Source of the DNA: Neisseria cinerea | GTDB taxonomy: Bacteria; Pseudomonadota; Gammaproteobacteria; Burkholderiales; Neisseriaceae | NCBI RefSeq assembly: GCF_900475315.1 | Contig: NZ_LS483369.1 | Span: 372,001 to 436,000 of the forward strand | DNA: 64,000 bases | Direction: 5' to 3' | In this document: positions 8,070-16,916 of the stretch, in pieces | How positions within the stretch are numbered: position 1 is the stretch's first letter | Layout of the letters: every line of letters begins with the position of its first letter | Notes under the pieces: generated by a model | The model's database searches: none | Seen by the model: the letters and a program-made list of their open reading frames with translations, nothing else | What the model was told of the DNA's origin: nothing | Made by a program: the position numbers and the translations under genes

Positions 8070-8303
8070 ATGAAACTAACCCTGATGTTTCGCGAATATT
8101 GCAGTTTATGCCACAAGATGCGCGACGAACTTAAACCTTTCCAGGATGAATACGGTTTCGGGCTGGATGTGCTTGATGTGGATGATGATCCCGTCTTGGA
8201 AGAGAAATACAATGAGCTGGTGCCTGTTTTGTTGGCGGGTGATAAAGAGATTTGCCATTGGTATTTGGATGAAAAAAAGTTGAGGCAGGTTCTCGAATCG
8301 TAA
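8070..8303 (+). CDS. Glutaredoxin-like (DUF836 type) thiol protein
   Basis: 77-residue single-domain thioredoxin-fold protein. The redox motif is C11-S-L-C14 in MFREYCSLCHKM. LDVDDDPVLEEKYNELVPVLLAGDKEICHWYLDEKKL contains the conserved Val-Pro loop. Such proteins are annotated as glutaredoxin family, but substrates are unknown. ATG 8070 follows ggaag; the frame from 8040 is less likely. A DUS pair ends the transcript. Confidence 0.82.
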   Translation: MKLTLMFREYCSLCHKMRDELKPFQDEYGFGLDVLDVDDDPVLEEKYNELVPVLLAGDKEICHWYLDEKKLRQVLES

Positions 8304-8305
8304 AA

Positions 8306-8340
8306 ATGCCGTCTGAAGCAGGACTTCAGACGGCATTTTT
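8306..8340 (+). terminator. DUS-pair terminator after the glutaredoxin-like gene
   Basis: Arms at 8306-8317 and 8325-8336, then TTTTT. Confidence 0.85.
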
Positions 8341-8620
8341 AAATTAAATTAACGGTTCTCGCTTTTTTGCGGAACAGAGGACTTACCGTTAAAGGCAGTA
8401 CGTTTGAATGCTTGGTAAATTGCTAGTCTTCTTCGATGTTGCATATTAACCCTTTCTTTATTTTATTTGTCGGTTGGGAGAGAATTTAATCTATTGGTTT
8501 ACTCAATGAGAGAAGTAAGATTAATTGTGAGATGTTATTGATTGGCAATCATAGCATGTTTCGAAGAAAGTGTAGGCATGATTGTGTAAAGATGATAAGC
8601 GTTTGTGTAATCATCGAATT
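8341..8620. other. Gene-free region with dyad symmetries
   Basis: No convincing frame. It contains the 13-bp palindrome TGATTG-G-CAATCA (8539-8551) and a wider pair ATGATT...AATCAT (about 8579-8614). A small RNA or an untranslated leader is possible, but nothing here identifies one. Confidence 0.35.
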
Positions 8621-8653
8621 TTATAATAAAACCGCCAAGTCTGAGCTTGGCGG
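8621..8653 (-). terminator. Rho-independent terminator after rmlD
   Basis: CCGCCAAG (8632-8639) pairs with CTTGGCGG (8646-8653); reading on the reverse strand the stem is followed by TTTTATTATAA. Confidence 0.85.
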
Positions 8654-8677
8654 CGGAAACGGTATAAATGAGTGGGG

Positions 8678-9541
8678 TCAAAGCAGCTTTAAAACAACTT
8701 GTGAAAGGGCTTTTTGCCAGTCTGACGGTTTGATGCCAAAGTCGCTTTCGATTTTGCGGCAGTCCAAAATGCTGTACGGCGGTCTGGAAGCGGCATCCGG
8801 ATACTCTTCATCCGATACGGCATTCAGTTCGGGAGCGGGAAAAGAGGTATCCTGCTGCAATGCCGTCTGAAAGATGTGCCGGGCAAATTCGTACCAAGAG
8901 GCGGATTTGCCACCCGCAAAGTGGTAAATACCGCGTACCGGAGATGATTGCTGCAACAGGCGGATGATGGCGGCAGCTAAGTCGCCGGCATAGGTTGGGC
9001 AGCCGGTTTGATTGCTTACGACGGGTAATGAAGAACGTTCGTTGGCAAGGTTCAGCATAGTCCGGACAAAGTTATCGCCATATTCGCTAAATAGCCAGGA
9101 GGTTCTTAGAATAAGGCTTTCCGAATTGGCAGACAGTGCGAGCAGTTCGCCGGCGGCCTTGGATTTCCCATATATGTTGAGCGGATTGGTAAAGTCGCTT
9201 TCCAAATAAGGTTTGTTGGCTTGACCGTCGAATACATAGTCAGTAGAAATGTGGATGAATCGGGCATGGGTGCGGTGTGCCGCCGAGGCGAGGTTGTAAA
9301 TGGCGGAAGCGTTAACGGCGAATGCCGTGGTTACATTTTCTTCAGCTTTGTCGACGGAGGTATAGGCCGCCGTATTGACAATGGCATCGGGCTGGAAATT
9401 TTTTACCATATTGAAGACGGCATCGGCATCGGTAATGTCTAAAGATGCGGAATCCGTTGCAATGGTTTCCCAATCTTCGGGAAGACGGTCGCGCAAGCAG
9501 CGTGCCAGTTGGCTTTTTGAGCCGGTCAATAGAATTCTCAT
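8678..9541 (-). CDS. rmlD: dTDP-4-dehydrorhamnose reductase
   Basis: 287-residue SDR-fold enzyme making dTDP-L-rhamnose. The N-terminal MRILLTGSKSQLARCLRDRL is the variant glycine motif of the RmlD family. DAIVNTAAYTSVDKAEE and the catalytic YxxxK in NIYGKSKAAGE are clear, as are STDYVFDG and LRTSWLFSEYGDNFV. The usual rmlA, rmlB and rmlC partners are not adjacent; in Neisseria those lie in capsule regions or elsewhere, so the role of an isolated rmlD is uncertain. An AT-DUS is embedded at 8860-8871. Also called rfbD. Confidence 0.93.
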   Translation of the reverse strand: MRILLTGSKSQLARCLRDRLPEDWETIATDSASLDITDADAVFNMVKNFQPDAIVNTAAYTSVDKAEENVTTAFAVNASAIYNLASAAHRTHARFIHISTDYVFDGQANKPYLESDFTNPLNIYGKSKAAGELLALSANSESLILRTSWLFSEYGDNFVRTMLNLANERSSLPVVSNQTGCPTYAGDLAAAIIRLLQQSSPVRGIYHFAGGKSASWYEFARHIFQTALQQDTSFPAPELNAVSDEEYPDAASRPPYSILDCRKIESDFGIKPSDWQKALSQVVLKLL

Positions 9542-9751
9542 GAGGCATTTCCTTTTGTAAGGTATTTATAGATTTGATATTGACATTATAGTGCTAAAAT
9601 TTTGTCGGTGCTTGGCGTAATGGCATTATTCTGAGCAGTTGTTGTGGAAAAGGTATTGTTTTACGACGATTTCGGCTAAAATACCGTAATCCGATTCCGA
9701 TTGTTGAGTGTGGTTTCGGTATTGTCTAAGGCATTTTCAGGGTAATGTGAA

Positions 9752-10615
9752 ATGAGTGTAACCAGTTTGGTAAAAATCTATTCCGGCAAAGTCCGCGATT
9801 TGTACGAAATTGACGATAAGCGAATGTTGATGGTTGCTTCCGACCGTCTGTCTGCATTCGATGTAATTTTGGATGATCCGATTCCGGGTAAAGGGGAGAT
9901 TCTGACGCAGATTTCCAATTTTTGGTTTAAAAAACTGGCTCATATCATGCCTAACCATTTCACCGGCCATACGGTTTACGACGTTTTGCCTGAAAACGAA
10001 GCCAAAGTTTTAGAAAAACGCGCTGTCGTGGCTAAAAAACTCACTCCGGTGAAAGTGGAGGCTATTGTGCGCGGTTATCTGGCAGGCAGCGGTTGGAAAG
10101 ATTATCAAAAGACAGGCTCTGTCTGCGGTATTCAACTGCCTGAAGGTATGCAGGAAGCGCAACAACTGCCTGAAGTGATTTTTACGCCATCGACCAAAGC
10201 TGAGGTTGGCGATCATGATGAAAACATCAGCTTTGAAGAATGCGAACGCATTATCGGAAAAGAATTGGCGGCGGAAGTACGCACCAAAGCGATTCAGCTT
10301 TACACAGAAGCGGCCGAATATGCGAAATCTCGCGGCATTATTATTTGCGATACCAAGTTTGAATTTGGTTTGGATGAAGAAGGTACGCTGACTTTGATGG
10401 ACGAAGTATTGACGCCTGACTCCAGCCGTTTTTGGCCTGCCGATCAATACAAAGTCGGCACCAACCCGCCGTCTTTTGATAAACAGTTTGTCCGCGACTG
10501 GCTAGAGCAAAGCGGTTGGAATAAAAAAGCGCCTGCGCCTAAAGTGCCTGCCGATGTGATTCAAAAAACAGTCGAAAAATATCAAGAAGCATTGACTTTG
10601 CTGACTCAGGATTGA
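9752..10615 (+). CDS. purC: Phosphoribosylaminoimidazole-succinocarboxamide synthase (SAICAR synthase)
   Basis: Condenses CAIR with aspartate in purine synthesis. The 287-residue protein starts [29 protein letters not shown], carries [20 protein letters not shown], and has the signature [12 protein letters not shown] followed by [17 protein letters not shown]. It belongs to the longer SAICAR synthase subtype with the C-terminal SWLEQSGW-like region. It is flanked downstream by AG-DUS instead of AT-DUS copies, suggesting import from a commensal Neisseria. Confidence 0.97.
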   Translation: MSVTSLVKIYSGKVRDLYEIDDKRMLMVASDRLSAFDVILDDPIPGKGEILTQISNFWFKKLAHIMPNHFTGHTVYDVLPENEAKVLEKRAVVAKKLTPVKVEAIVRGYLAGSGWKDYQKTGSVCGIQLPEGMQEAQQLPEVIFTPSTKAEVGDHDENISFEECERIIGKELAAEVRTKAIQLYTEAAEYAKSRGIIICDTKFEFGLDEEGTLTLMDEVLTPDSSRFWPADQYKVGTNPPSFDKQFVRDWLEQSGWNKKAPAPKVPADVIQKTVEKYQEALTLLTQD

Positions 10616-10628
10616 TTTTTAAGTTTGA

Positions 10629-10667
10629 AGGCCGTCTGAAAATGATATGTTTCAGACGGCCTTTTTA
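10629..10667 (+). terminator. AG-DUS-pair terminator after purC
   Basis: AGGCCGTCTGAA (10629-10640) pairs with TTCAGACGGCCT (10651-10662), then TTTTT. The dialect differs from most other terminators in the window. Confidence 0.85.
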
Positions 10668-10732
10668 TTGTATCAATACTGGATTTTAAGGATGGTTACC
10701 TTTATAATCGAAAATTGTTTTCAGCGCCTTAA

Positions 10733-10744
10733 AGGCCGTCTGAA
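10733..10744 (+). repeat. AG-dialect DNA uptake sequence
   Basis: Single AGGCCGTCTGAA in the purC-pnp spacer. Confidence 0.9.
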
Positions 10745-10784
10745 AGCTTGTTTATAACCTGCCGCACGGTCTGAAACCCTAACT

Positions 10785-10810
10785 ATGCACATTCGGATTT
10801 TAGTGTGCAT
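10785..10810 (+). promoter_or_regulatory. Hairpin in the pnp leader
   Basis: ATGCACA (10785-10791) and TGTGCAT (10804-10810) form a 7-bp stem with a 12-nt loop, ending about 40 nt before the pnp start. In E. coli a leader stem is cut by RNase III and mediates pnp autoregulation; a similar role here is inferred from position only. Confidence 0.45.
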
Positions 10811-10851
10811 TATTAGTGTTTTAGCAGTGCGGTATTTTGAAAGGAACAATG

Positions 10852-12972
10852 ATGTTCAATAAACACGTTAAGACCTTCCAATACGGTAATCAAACCGTTA
10901 CTTTGGAAACCGGCGAAATCGCCCGCCAAGCCGCTGCTGCCGTTAAAGTATCTATGGGCGACACTGTTGTTTTGGTTGCCGTTACTACCAACAAAGAAGT
11001 GAAAGAAGGCCAAGACTTCTTCCCTCTGACTGTCGATTACCTCGAGCGTACTTACGCAGCAGGTAAAATCCCTGGCGGTTTCTTCAAACGCGAAGGCAAA
11101 CAAAGCGAAAAAGAAATCCTGACCAGCCGTCTGATTGACCGTCCGATTCGTCCTTTGTTCCCCGAAGGTTTCTACCACGACATTCAAATCGTAGCGATGG
11201 TGGTGTCTGTTGACCCTGAAATTGATTCTGACATTCCTGCCATGCTCGGCGCATCTGCCGCGCTGGTGTTGAGCGGCGTACCGTTTGCCGGTCCGATTGG
11301 TGCGGCACGCGTGGGTTATGTAAACGGCGTGTACGTTTTGAACCCGACTAAAGCCGAATTGGCCAAATCACAATTGGACTTGGTGGTTGCCGGTACTTCT
11401 AAAGCCGTGTTGATGGTGGAATCCGAAGCTGACATCTTGTCTGAAGAAGTAATGCTGGGTGCGGTTGTTTACGGTCACGATCAAATGCAAGTGGCCATTA
11501 ACGCCATCAATGAGTTTGCTGACGAAGTCAATCCGGAAGTTTGGGATTGGAAAGCTCCTGAAACCAATGAAGAATTGGTTGCCAAAGTACGCGAAATTGC
11601 CGGTGAAACTATTAAAGAAGCGTTCAAAATCCGTCAAAAACAAGCGCGTTCTGCCAAGTTGGACGAAGCTTGGAATGCTGTAAAAGAAGCGTTAATTACC
11701 GAAGAAACCGACACTTTGGCTGCCAACGAAATCAAAGGCATTTTCAAACACTTGGAAGCCGATGTTGTCCGCAGCCAAATTTTGGACGGTCAACCGCGTA
11801 TTGACGGTCGCGACACCCGCACTGTTCGTCCGTTGAACATTCAAACCGGCGTCTTGCCGCGCACTCACGGTTCTGCATTGTTTACCCGTGGCGAAACTCA
11901 AGCTTTGGCCGTTGCAACTTTGGGTACTTCACGCGACGAACAAATTATTGATGCGCTGTCCGGCGAATACACCGACCGCTTCATGCTGCACTACAACTTC
12001 CCTCCGTACTCTACCGGCGAAGTGGGTCGCGTAGGTGCGCCAAAACGTCGTGAAATCGGTCACGGCCGTTTGGCTAAACGTGCATTGTTGGCCGTATTGC
12101 CGGAACCTGAAGATTTCAGCTACACCATGCGCGTAGTTTCTGAAATTACCGAATCCAACGGCTCTTCCTCTATGGCTTCCGTCTGCGGCGGCTGCTTGAG
12201 TCTGCTGTCTGCCGGTGTGCCTTTGAAAGCACACGTTGCCGGTATCGCTATGGGTCTGATTTTGGATAACAACAAATTTGCCGTTTTGACCGACATCTTG
12301 GGCGACGAAGACCATTTGGGCGATATGGACTTTAAAGTAGCCGGTACAACCGAAGGTGTGACCGCGCTGCAAATGGATATCAAAATCCAAGGTATTACCA
12401 AAGAAATCATGCAAATCGCTTTGGCTCAAGCCAAAGAAGCACGTTTGCACATCTTGGATCAGATGAAAGCAGCCGTTGCAGGCCCACAAGAGTTGTCTGC
12501 ACATGCGCCACGCTTGTTCACCATGAAAATCAACCAAGACAAAATCCGTGATGTGATTGGTAAAGGCGGTGAAACCATTCGTTCGATTACCGCTGAAACC
12601 GGTACTGAAATCAACATCGCTGAAGACGGTACCATCACTATCGCTGCGACTACTCAAGAAGCAGGCGATGCGGCGAAAAAACGCATCGAAGAAATCACTG
12701 CCGAAGTGGAAGTGGGTAAAGTGTACGAAGGTACTGTGGTTAAAATCCTCGACAACAACGTTGGCGCGATTGTCAGTGTGATGCCGGGTAAAGACGGTTT
12801 GGTACACATCAGCCAAATCGCCCACGAGCGCGTACGCAATGTCAGCGATTACCTGCAAGTAGGTCAGGTTGTAAACGTGAAAGCATTGGAAGTAGACGAT
12901 CGCGGCCGCGTACGCCTGTCTATCAAAGCTTTGCTGGAAGCGCCTGCCCGTGAAGAAAATGCCGCCGAGTAA
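10852..12972 (+). CDS. pnp: Polyribonucleotide nucleotidyltransferase (PNPase)
   Basis: 706-residue phosphorolytic 3'-5' exoribonuclease and degradosome component. Domain order: first RNase PH core (about 1-140), alpha-helical domain (to about 300), second RNase PH core (310-540, with the stretch from [17 protein letters not shown] through [18 protein letters not shown]), KH domain ([17 protein letters not shown], about 560), and S1 domain ([18 protein letters not shown] through [11 protein letters not shown], about 620-690). aaggaa precedes tandem ATG codons at 10849 and 10852. Codon use is strongly biased, as expected for high expression. It follows purC but has its own long leader. Confidence 0.98.
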   Translation: MFNKHVKTFQYGNQTVTLETGEIARQAAAAVKVSMGDTVVLVAVTTNKEVKEGQDFFPLTVDYLERTYAAGKIPGGFFKREGKQSEKEILTSRLIDRPIRPLFPEGFYHDIQIVAMVVSVDPEIDSDIPAMLGASAALVLSGVPFAGPIGAARVGYVNGVYVLNPTKAELAKSQLDLVVAGTSKAVLMVESEADILSEEVMLGAVVYGHDQMQVAINAINEFADEVNPEVWDWKAPETNEELVAKVREIAGETIKEAFKIRQKQARSAKLDEAWNAVKEALITEETDTLAANEIKGIFKHLEADVVRSQILDGQPRIDGRDTRTVRPLNIQTGVLPRTHGSALFTRGETQALAVATLGTSRDEQIIDALSGEYTDRFMLHYNFPPYSTGEVGRVGAPKRREIGHGRLAKRALLAVLPEPEDFSYTMRVVSEITESNGSSSMASVCGGCLSLLSAGVPLKAHVAGIAMGLILDNNKFAVLTDILGDEDHLGDMDFKVAGTTEGVTALQMDIKIQGITKEIMQIALAQAKEARLHILDQMKAAVAGPQELSAHAPRLFTMKINQDKIRDVIGKGGETIRSITAETGTEINIAEDGTITIAATTQEAGDAAKKRIEEITAEVEVGKVYEGTVVKILDNNVGAIVSVMPGKDGLVHISQIAHERVRNVSDYLQVGQVVNVKALEVDDRGRVRLSIKALLEAPAREENAAE

Positions 12973-12987
12973 TGCTTAGGGATGAAA

Positions 12988-13022
12988 ATGCCGTCTGAAC
13001 TGGTTTCAGACGGCATTTTTTA
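12988..13022. terminator. DUS-pair terminator between convergent pnp and TauE/SafE gene
   Basis: AT-DUS arms at 12988-12999 and 13005-13016, followed by TTTTTT on the forward strand. Confidence 0.85.
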
Positions 13023-13045
13023 CGGGTATTGGGAATTAATGAGTG

Positions 13046-13714
13046 TTACAGCCACAGGACGGCAAGCTTCCATAATGCCCATAATGATACGGATAATCCT
13101 GTACACAGGCGGATATATCGGTTTTGCATGATTTTTTTCAGTTGCAGGGAAAAAATGCCGATTGCCAAAAGATTGGGCAGTGTACCCAGTGCAAAGGCAA
13201 GCATATATAACCCGCCGGTTGCCGCACTACCGCTGCCCAATGCGTAAAGTGATGCGCTGTAAACCAGTCCGCACGGCAGCCAACCCCATAATATTCCGAC
13301 AGCAAGGCAGGCCGGTATGGATTTTATGGGTAACAGCCGGTTGAGTATCGGGTTCAGGTTCCGCCATATCGGTTTGCCGATTTTCTCGATTTTTGCCGCC
13401 AAGGAAGAAATACCGCTCAAGTATAAGCCTAAAAAGAGCAGCAGGAGGTTGGCGGCTGTGTATAAAATATTCTGCAGGACACGGGTTTGGTCGAGTGAAA
13501 CGCCGACCTGTCCGATTAATCCGAGAATCAGACCGATTGCCGTATAGCTGCTTATCCGTCCTGTGTTAAGCAGCAGGATCAGCCAAAAGCGGTTGATATG
13601 CGGGGGGAGTTGGAGCGCAAACGCGCTGCTTAATCCGCCGCACATGCCGATGCAGTGCGTTCCTCCGAAGAAACCGAGCAGGAACAGGGTTAGGAAAGTG
13701 ATGTCGTGGTTCAT
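13046..13714 (-). CDS. TauE/SafE (UreH-like) family integral membrane protein
   Basis: 222 residues with about six hydrophobic segments. The motif GFFGGTHCIGMCGGLSSAFA near residue 12 and GILWGWLPCGLVYSASLYAL in the second half are the paired Cys-containing repeats of UreH/cytochrome-biogenesis-type members. These are often encoded near cytochrome oxidase genes and linked to copper or thiol handling; nothing nearby confirms that here. Start ATG 13714 overlaps the stop of the upstream lipoprotein gene by four bases (ATGA), implying translational coupling. Confidence 0.8.
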   Translation of the reverse strand: MNHDITFLTLFLLGFFGGTHCIGMCGGLSSAFALQLPPHINRFWLILLLNTGRISSYTAIGLILGLIGQVGVSLDQTRVLQNILYTAANLLLLFLGLYLSGISSLAAKIEKIGKPIWRNLNPILNRLLPIKSIPACLAVGILWGWLPCGLVYSASLYALGSGSAATGGLYMLAFALGTLPNLLAIGIFSLQLKKIMQNRYIRLCTGLSVSLWALWKLAVLWL

Positions 13715-14025
13715 GGACGGCTCATGGTCAGATGTTTGTCGGGGAAAACGGATAATTTCCGGCAGTCCGACCAATAGGGTTTGGCGAGGGCATTCCCCGT
13801 GCTGTTAAAGTCTTGAATAAGGATGCGGTTTGTGTCATGAATTTCGACAGTCCTGTAAAATCCGCCCTTTACTGCGCTGTCGGCGGGTTTGCCGTGTGCG
13901 TCAAAATACAGGATGGTGCGGTTTTGAAGATGAGCGCAATTTGAAACGGCCGAGTTTGCCGGTATGTTTCGGGTGCAGGCAGCAAGGATTGCACAAGGGA
14001 AAAGCAACAGTAATATGCGGAACAT
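13711..14025 (-). CDS. Small putative lipoprotein
   Basis: 104 residues. The N-terminus MFRILLLLFPCAILAACTRN is a type II signal with lipobox LAAC, so the mature protein starts at Cys. The remainder (NRTILYFDAHGKPADSAVKG through YRTVEIHDTNRILIQDFNS) is not a family I recognise. I chose ATG 14025 instead of the longer frame from 14049 because the signal peptide starts there. It overlaps the downstream membrane gene by ATGA, so the two are coupled and may act together. Confidence 0.75.
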   Translation of the reverse strand: MFRILLLLFPCAILAACTRNIPANSAVSNCAHLQNRTILYFDAHGKPADSAVKGGFYRTVEIHDTNRILIQDFNSTGNALAKPYWSDCRKLSVFPDKHLTMSRP

Positions 14026-14030
14026 GGTGT

Positions 14031-14059
14031 TTATTGTAATGGGTAACAAACAGTATAAT
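14031..14059 (+). promoter_or_regulatory. Promoter for dapF
   Basis: TTATTG (14031-14036) and TATAAT (14054-14059) are 17 bp apart, pointing towards dapF and immediately upstream of the divergent lipoprotein start. Confidence 0.6.
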
Positions 14060-14069
14060 GCTTATTTTA

Positions 14070-14089
14070 ATCTCCCGACGGCGGGAGAT
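14070..14089 (+). promoter_or_regulatory. Strong hairpin in the dapF 5' leader
   Basis: ATCTCCCG pairs perfectly with CGGGAGAT around a 4-nt loop, about 70 nt before the start codon. It has no T-run, so it is not a terminator; mRNA protection or a regulatory element is possible. Confidence 0.5.
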
Positions 14090-14160
14090 GGAAGCATTTC
14101 CCTTCGGCACGGGGATTTCGGAATTCGGAAGCAACAGACAATACGGGATTTCAGAATAAT

Positions 14161-15012
14161 ATGAACACTTTGAAATTTACTAAAATGCACGGTTTGGGCA
14201 ACGATTTTATGGTAATTGACGCGGTCAGTCAGGATTTTATTCCTGAGCATGCACCGATTGCGGCATGGTCTGACCGTTTCCGCGGCATCGGGTTCGACCA
14301 GCTTTTGGTGGTCGGGCGTTCGGAAACCAAAGGTGTGGATTTCCGTTACCGTATTTTCAATGCCGACGGCAGCGAGGTTGAGCAATGTGGCAACGGAGCG
14401 CGTTGTTTTGCCCGTTTTGTTACAGACAAGGGTTTGACCGATAAGAAAGAAATTTGTGTTGAAACGGCGAAGGGCATTATTTTTCCGAAATTGTCCGATA
14501 ACGGTATGGTTACGGTCAATATGGGCAAACCGAAGTTTATGCCGTCTGAAATACCGTTTGTCCCCGAATTGGGCGAGGGGGATGATGCCTGTATTTACGG
14601 GGTGCGTCTCGAATCCGGCATTCAGCCTGTCAGCTGCGTCAATATGGGCAACCCCCATGCGGTGATTGTGGTCGATGACGTGGAATGCGCGCCGGTGCGC
14701 GAAACCGGTTCGCTTATCGAACCGCACAGGCAGTTTCCCGAACGCGTCAACGTCGGCTTTATGCAGATTGTCAGCCGAACTGCGATTCGTTTGCGCGTGT
14801 TCGAGCGCGGCGTGGGCGAAACCCAAGCTTGCGGTACGGGAGCGTGTGCGGCTGTGGTGGCGGGTATCCGTCTGGGGCTGTTGGATGAAGGGAAAACGGT
14901 AGAGGTGATTTTGCCGGGCGGAACTTTATATATCGAATGGGCCTGCGGCGGCGATGTGATGATGACCGGCCCTGCGGAAACCGTGTTTGAAGGCGAGTTG
15001 GCGTATTCATGA
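14161..15012 (+). CDS. dapF: Diaminopimelate epimerase
   Basis: Interconverts LL- and meso-diaminopimelate for lysine and peptidoglycan. The 283-residue protein starts [17 protein letters not shown]. The two catalytic cysteines lie in [13 protein letters not shown] (about residue 78) and [13 protein letters not shown] (about 224). The conserved GNPHAVIVV and ERVNVGFMQ are present. An in-frame AT-DUS encodes MPSE near residue 127. The stop overlaps the start of the next gene by four bases. Confidence 0.97.
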   Translation: MNTLKFTKMHGLGNDFMVIDAVSQDFIPEHAPIAAWSDRFRGIGFDQLLVVGRSETKGVDFRYRIFNADGSEVEQCGNGARCFARFVTDKGLTDKKEICVETAKGIIFPKLSDNGMVTVNMGKPKFMPSEIPFVPELGEGDDACIYGVRLESGIQPVSCVNMGNPHAVIVVDDVECAPVRETGSLIEPHRQFPERVNVGFMQIVSRTAIRLRVFERGVGETQACGTGACAAVVAGIRLGLLDEGKTVEVILPGGTLYIEWACGGDVMMTGPAETVFEGELAYS

Positions 15013-15614
15013 TTTTGCTGCATTTGGATTTTTTGTCTGCCTTACTGTATGCGGCGGTTTTTCTGTTTCTGATATTCCGCGCAGGAATGTTGCAATGGTT
15101 TTGGGCGAGTATCGTGCTGTGGCTGGGAATATCAGTTTTGGGGGCGAAGCTGATGCCGGGGATGTGGGGATTGACCCATGCCGCACCTTTGTTCATTCCC
15201 CACTTTTATCTGACACTGGGCAGTATATTTTTCTTTATCGGGCATTGGTGGAGGAAGGCAGACGGAGAGGGGTGGCAGGCAGATGCCGGGCATCCGCTGC
15301 TCGGGCTTTTTGCCGTCAGTAATGTATCGATGACGCTTGCCTTCGCAGGCGTGTGCGTGTTGGCGCATTATTGGTTTTCTGGAACGGCCCAAGTGTTCGT
15401 ATTTTCGGCATTGCTTAAACTTTATGTGCTGAAGCCGGTTTATTGGTTCGTGTTGCAGTTTGTGCTGATGGCGGTTGCTTATGTGCATGGCAGGGGTATA
15501 GACGGGCGGCCTTCCTTTCTGTTCAGTGGTTCGCAGTTGCGCCTCGGCGTGTTGACGGCGGCGTTGATGCAGGTCTCAGTACTGGTGCTGCTGCTTTCAG
15601 AAATTGGAAGATAA
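15009..15614 (+). CDS. Membrane protein of unknown function
   Basis: 201 residues with about six hydrophobic segments (approximately 5-22, 28-45, 60-80, 96-118, 128-155 and 178-197). I recognise no family motif. The start overlaps the dapF stop by ATGA, so it is translationally coupled to dapF. Composition is rich in Leu, Phe, Val and Trp. No charged catalytic motif is visible; a transporter or membrane-anchoring role cannot be told apart. Confidence 0.7.
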   Translation: MILLHLDFLSALLYAAVFLFLIFRAGMLQWFWASIVLWLGISVLGAKLMPGMWGLTHAAPLFIPHFYLTLGSIFFFIGHWWRKADGEGWQADAGHPLLGLFAVSNVSMTLAFAGVCVLAHYWFSGTAQVFVFSALLKLYVLKPVYWFVLQFVLMAVAYVHGRGIDGRPSFLFSGSQLRLGVLTAALMQVSVLVLLLSEIGR

Positions 15615-15631
15615 TACGGTGCGGCCGTATT
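15613..15631 (+). other. Hairpin after the dapF operon
   Basis: AATACGG and CCGTATT pair around a short loop just after the stop codon. No T-run follows, so a terminator role is uncertain. Confidence 0.35.
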
Positions 15632-15756
15632 GGAACAAAAAGTTATAAAGAAAGAAAATTTGGGTATTGGTTTTTCAGACGGCATAGGTTTAGGATACGG
15701 CCATATCTGAAATTTGTTTATGGTTCGGCGTGAATACTCTGTAATTGGACAGGATG

Positions 15757-15783
15757 TTGACAGTAGATTGCGTGCCGTACTAT
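15757..15783 (+). promoter_or_regulatory. Possible cysK promoter
   Basis: Perfect -35 TTGACA (15757-15762) with TACTAT (15778-15783) at a short 15-bp spacing, 28 bp before the cysK start. The short spacer lowers confidence. Confidence 0.35.
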
Positions 15784-15810
15784 CGAAATTTTATTATTCA
15801 GGAGCAGAAG

Positions 15811-16743
15811 ATGAAAATTGCAAACAACATTACCGAATTGATCGGCAACACCCCATTGGTCAAGTTGAACCGTCTGACCGAAGGTCTGAAGGCGGAAGTT
15901 GCCGTGAAGCTTGAATTCTTCAATCCGGGCAGCAGTGTGAAAGACCGTATTGCCGAAGCAATGATTGAGGCTGCCGAGAAAGTGGGTAAGATTAATCAAA
16001 ATACCGTCATTGTCGAAGCAACCAGCGGTAATACCGGTATCGGTTTGGCGATGGTATGTGCCGCACGCGGCTACAAATTGGCTATTACTATGCCGGAGAG
16101 TATGAGTAAAGAGCGTAAAATGCTGTTGCGTGCGTTTGGTGCAGAGCTGATTCTGACACCTGCCGCCGAAGGTATGGGCGGCGCGATTGCGAAGGCGCAA
16201 TCATTGGTCGATGAACATCCCGACACCTATTTCATGCCGCGTCAGTTCGATAATGAGGCAAATCCCGAAATCCACCGCAAAACAACCGGGGAGGAAATTT
16301 GGCGGGATACGGACGGCAAAGTTGATGTCTTTGTTGCTGGTGTCGGAACAGGCGGTACGATTACCGGTGTGGGCGAAGTGTTGAAAAAATACAAACCGGA
16401 GGTTCAGGTAGTTGCCGTCGAGCCTGAAGCTTCTCCGGTATTGAGCGGGGGTGAAAAGGGTCCTCATCCGATTCAAGGTTTGGGTGCAGGCTTTATCCCC
16501 AGCATTTTGAATACGGCTGTTTATGACAGCATTTCCAAAGTACCTAATGAGGCGGCATTTGAAACTGCCCGTGCCATGGCGGAAAAAGAAGGCATTTTGG
16601 TGGGCATTTCTTCCGGTGCCGCGGTTTGGAGCGCGTTGCAGCTTGCCAAAGAGCCTGAAAACGAAGGCAAATTGATAGTCGTGTTGCTGCCTTCTTACGG
16701 GGAGCGTTATCTTTCCACGCCATTGTTTGCAGATTTGGCATAA
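15811..16743 (+). CDS. cysK: Cysteine synthase A (O-acetylserine sulfhydrylase)
   Basis: PLP enzyme making cysteine from O-acetylserine and sulfide. The 310-residue protein has the PLP lysine in [15 protein letters not shown], the substrate loop [15 protein letters not shown], the phosphate-binding [16 protein letters not shown], and the C-terminal [15 protein letters not shown] 15811 follows aggagcag; the frame from 15745 is rejected. It ends with a strong terminator. Confidence 0.96.
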   Translation: MKIANNITELIGNTPLVKLNRLTEGLKAEVAVKLEFFNPGSSVKDRIAEAMIEAAEKVGKINQNTVIVEATSGNTGIGLAMVCAARGYKLAITMPESMSKERKMLLRAFGAELILTPAAEGMGGAIAKAQSLVDEHPDTYFMPRQFDNEANPEIHRKTTGEEIWRDTDGKVDVFVAGVGTGGTITGVGEVLKKYKPEVQVVAVEPEASPVLSGGEKGPHPIQGLGAGFIPSILNTAVYDSISKVPNEAAFETARAMAEKEGILVGISSGAAVWSALQLAKEPENEGKLIVVLLPSYGERYLSTPLFADLA

Positions 16744-16773
16744 GGCGTTAATCTGATTGTTGGAACGTTCGGG

Positions 16774-16820
16774 CGCATTTTGCGGCATCGGTGTAACACC
16801 GTACCGCAAAATGCGTTTTT
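16774..16820 (+). terminator. Terminator after cysK
   Basis: CGCATTTTGCGG (16774-16785) pairs with CCGCAAAATGCG (16804-16815), then TTTTT. A second small stem, CGGTG/CACCG, sits inside the loop. Confidence 0.9.
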
Positions 16821-16916
16821 GCATATTTGTCAAAAATCTTTGGTTTCAGACGGTATATTTGCGGGCTAGATGGTCGTTTTTCCGATTGGACGGCTGTCGG
16901 ATGGAGAAGGGAGGGA

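Noticed and set aside
8532-8870. 112-residue forward frame over the gene-free block and rmlD
   Set aside because: It runs through the rmlD terminator and into antisense of rmlD; no motif.
11929-12858. 309-residue reverse frame within pnp
   Set aside because: It is a shadow of the strongly biased pnp codons; His/Phe-rich composition without family resemblance.
14070-14089. dapF leader hairpin as a lysine riboswitch
   Set aside because: A single small stem; the lysine riboswitch is far larger and has conserved motifs not present here.
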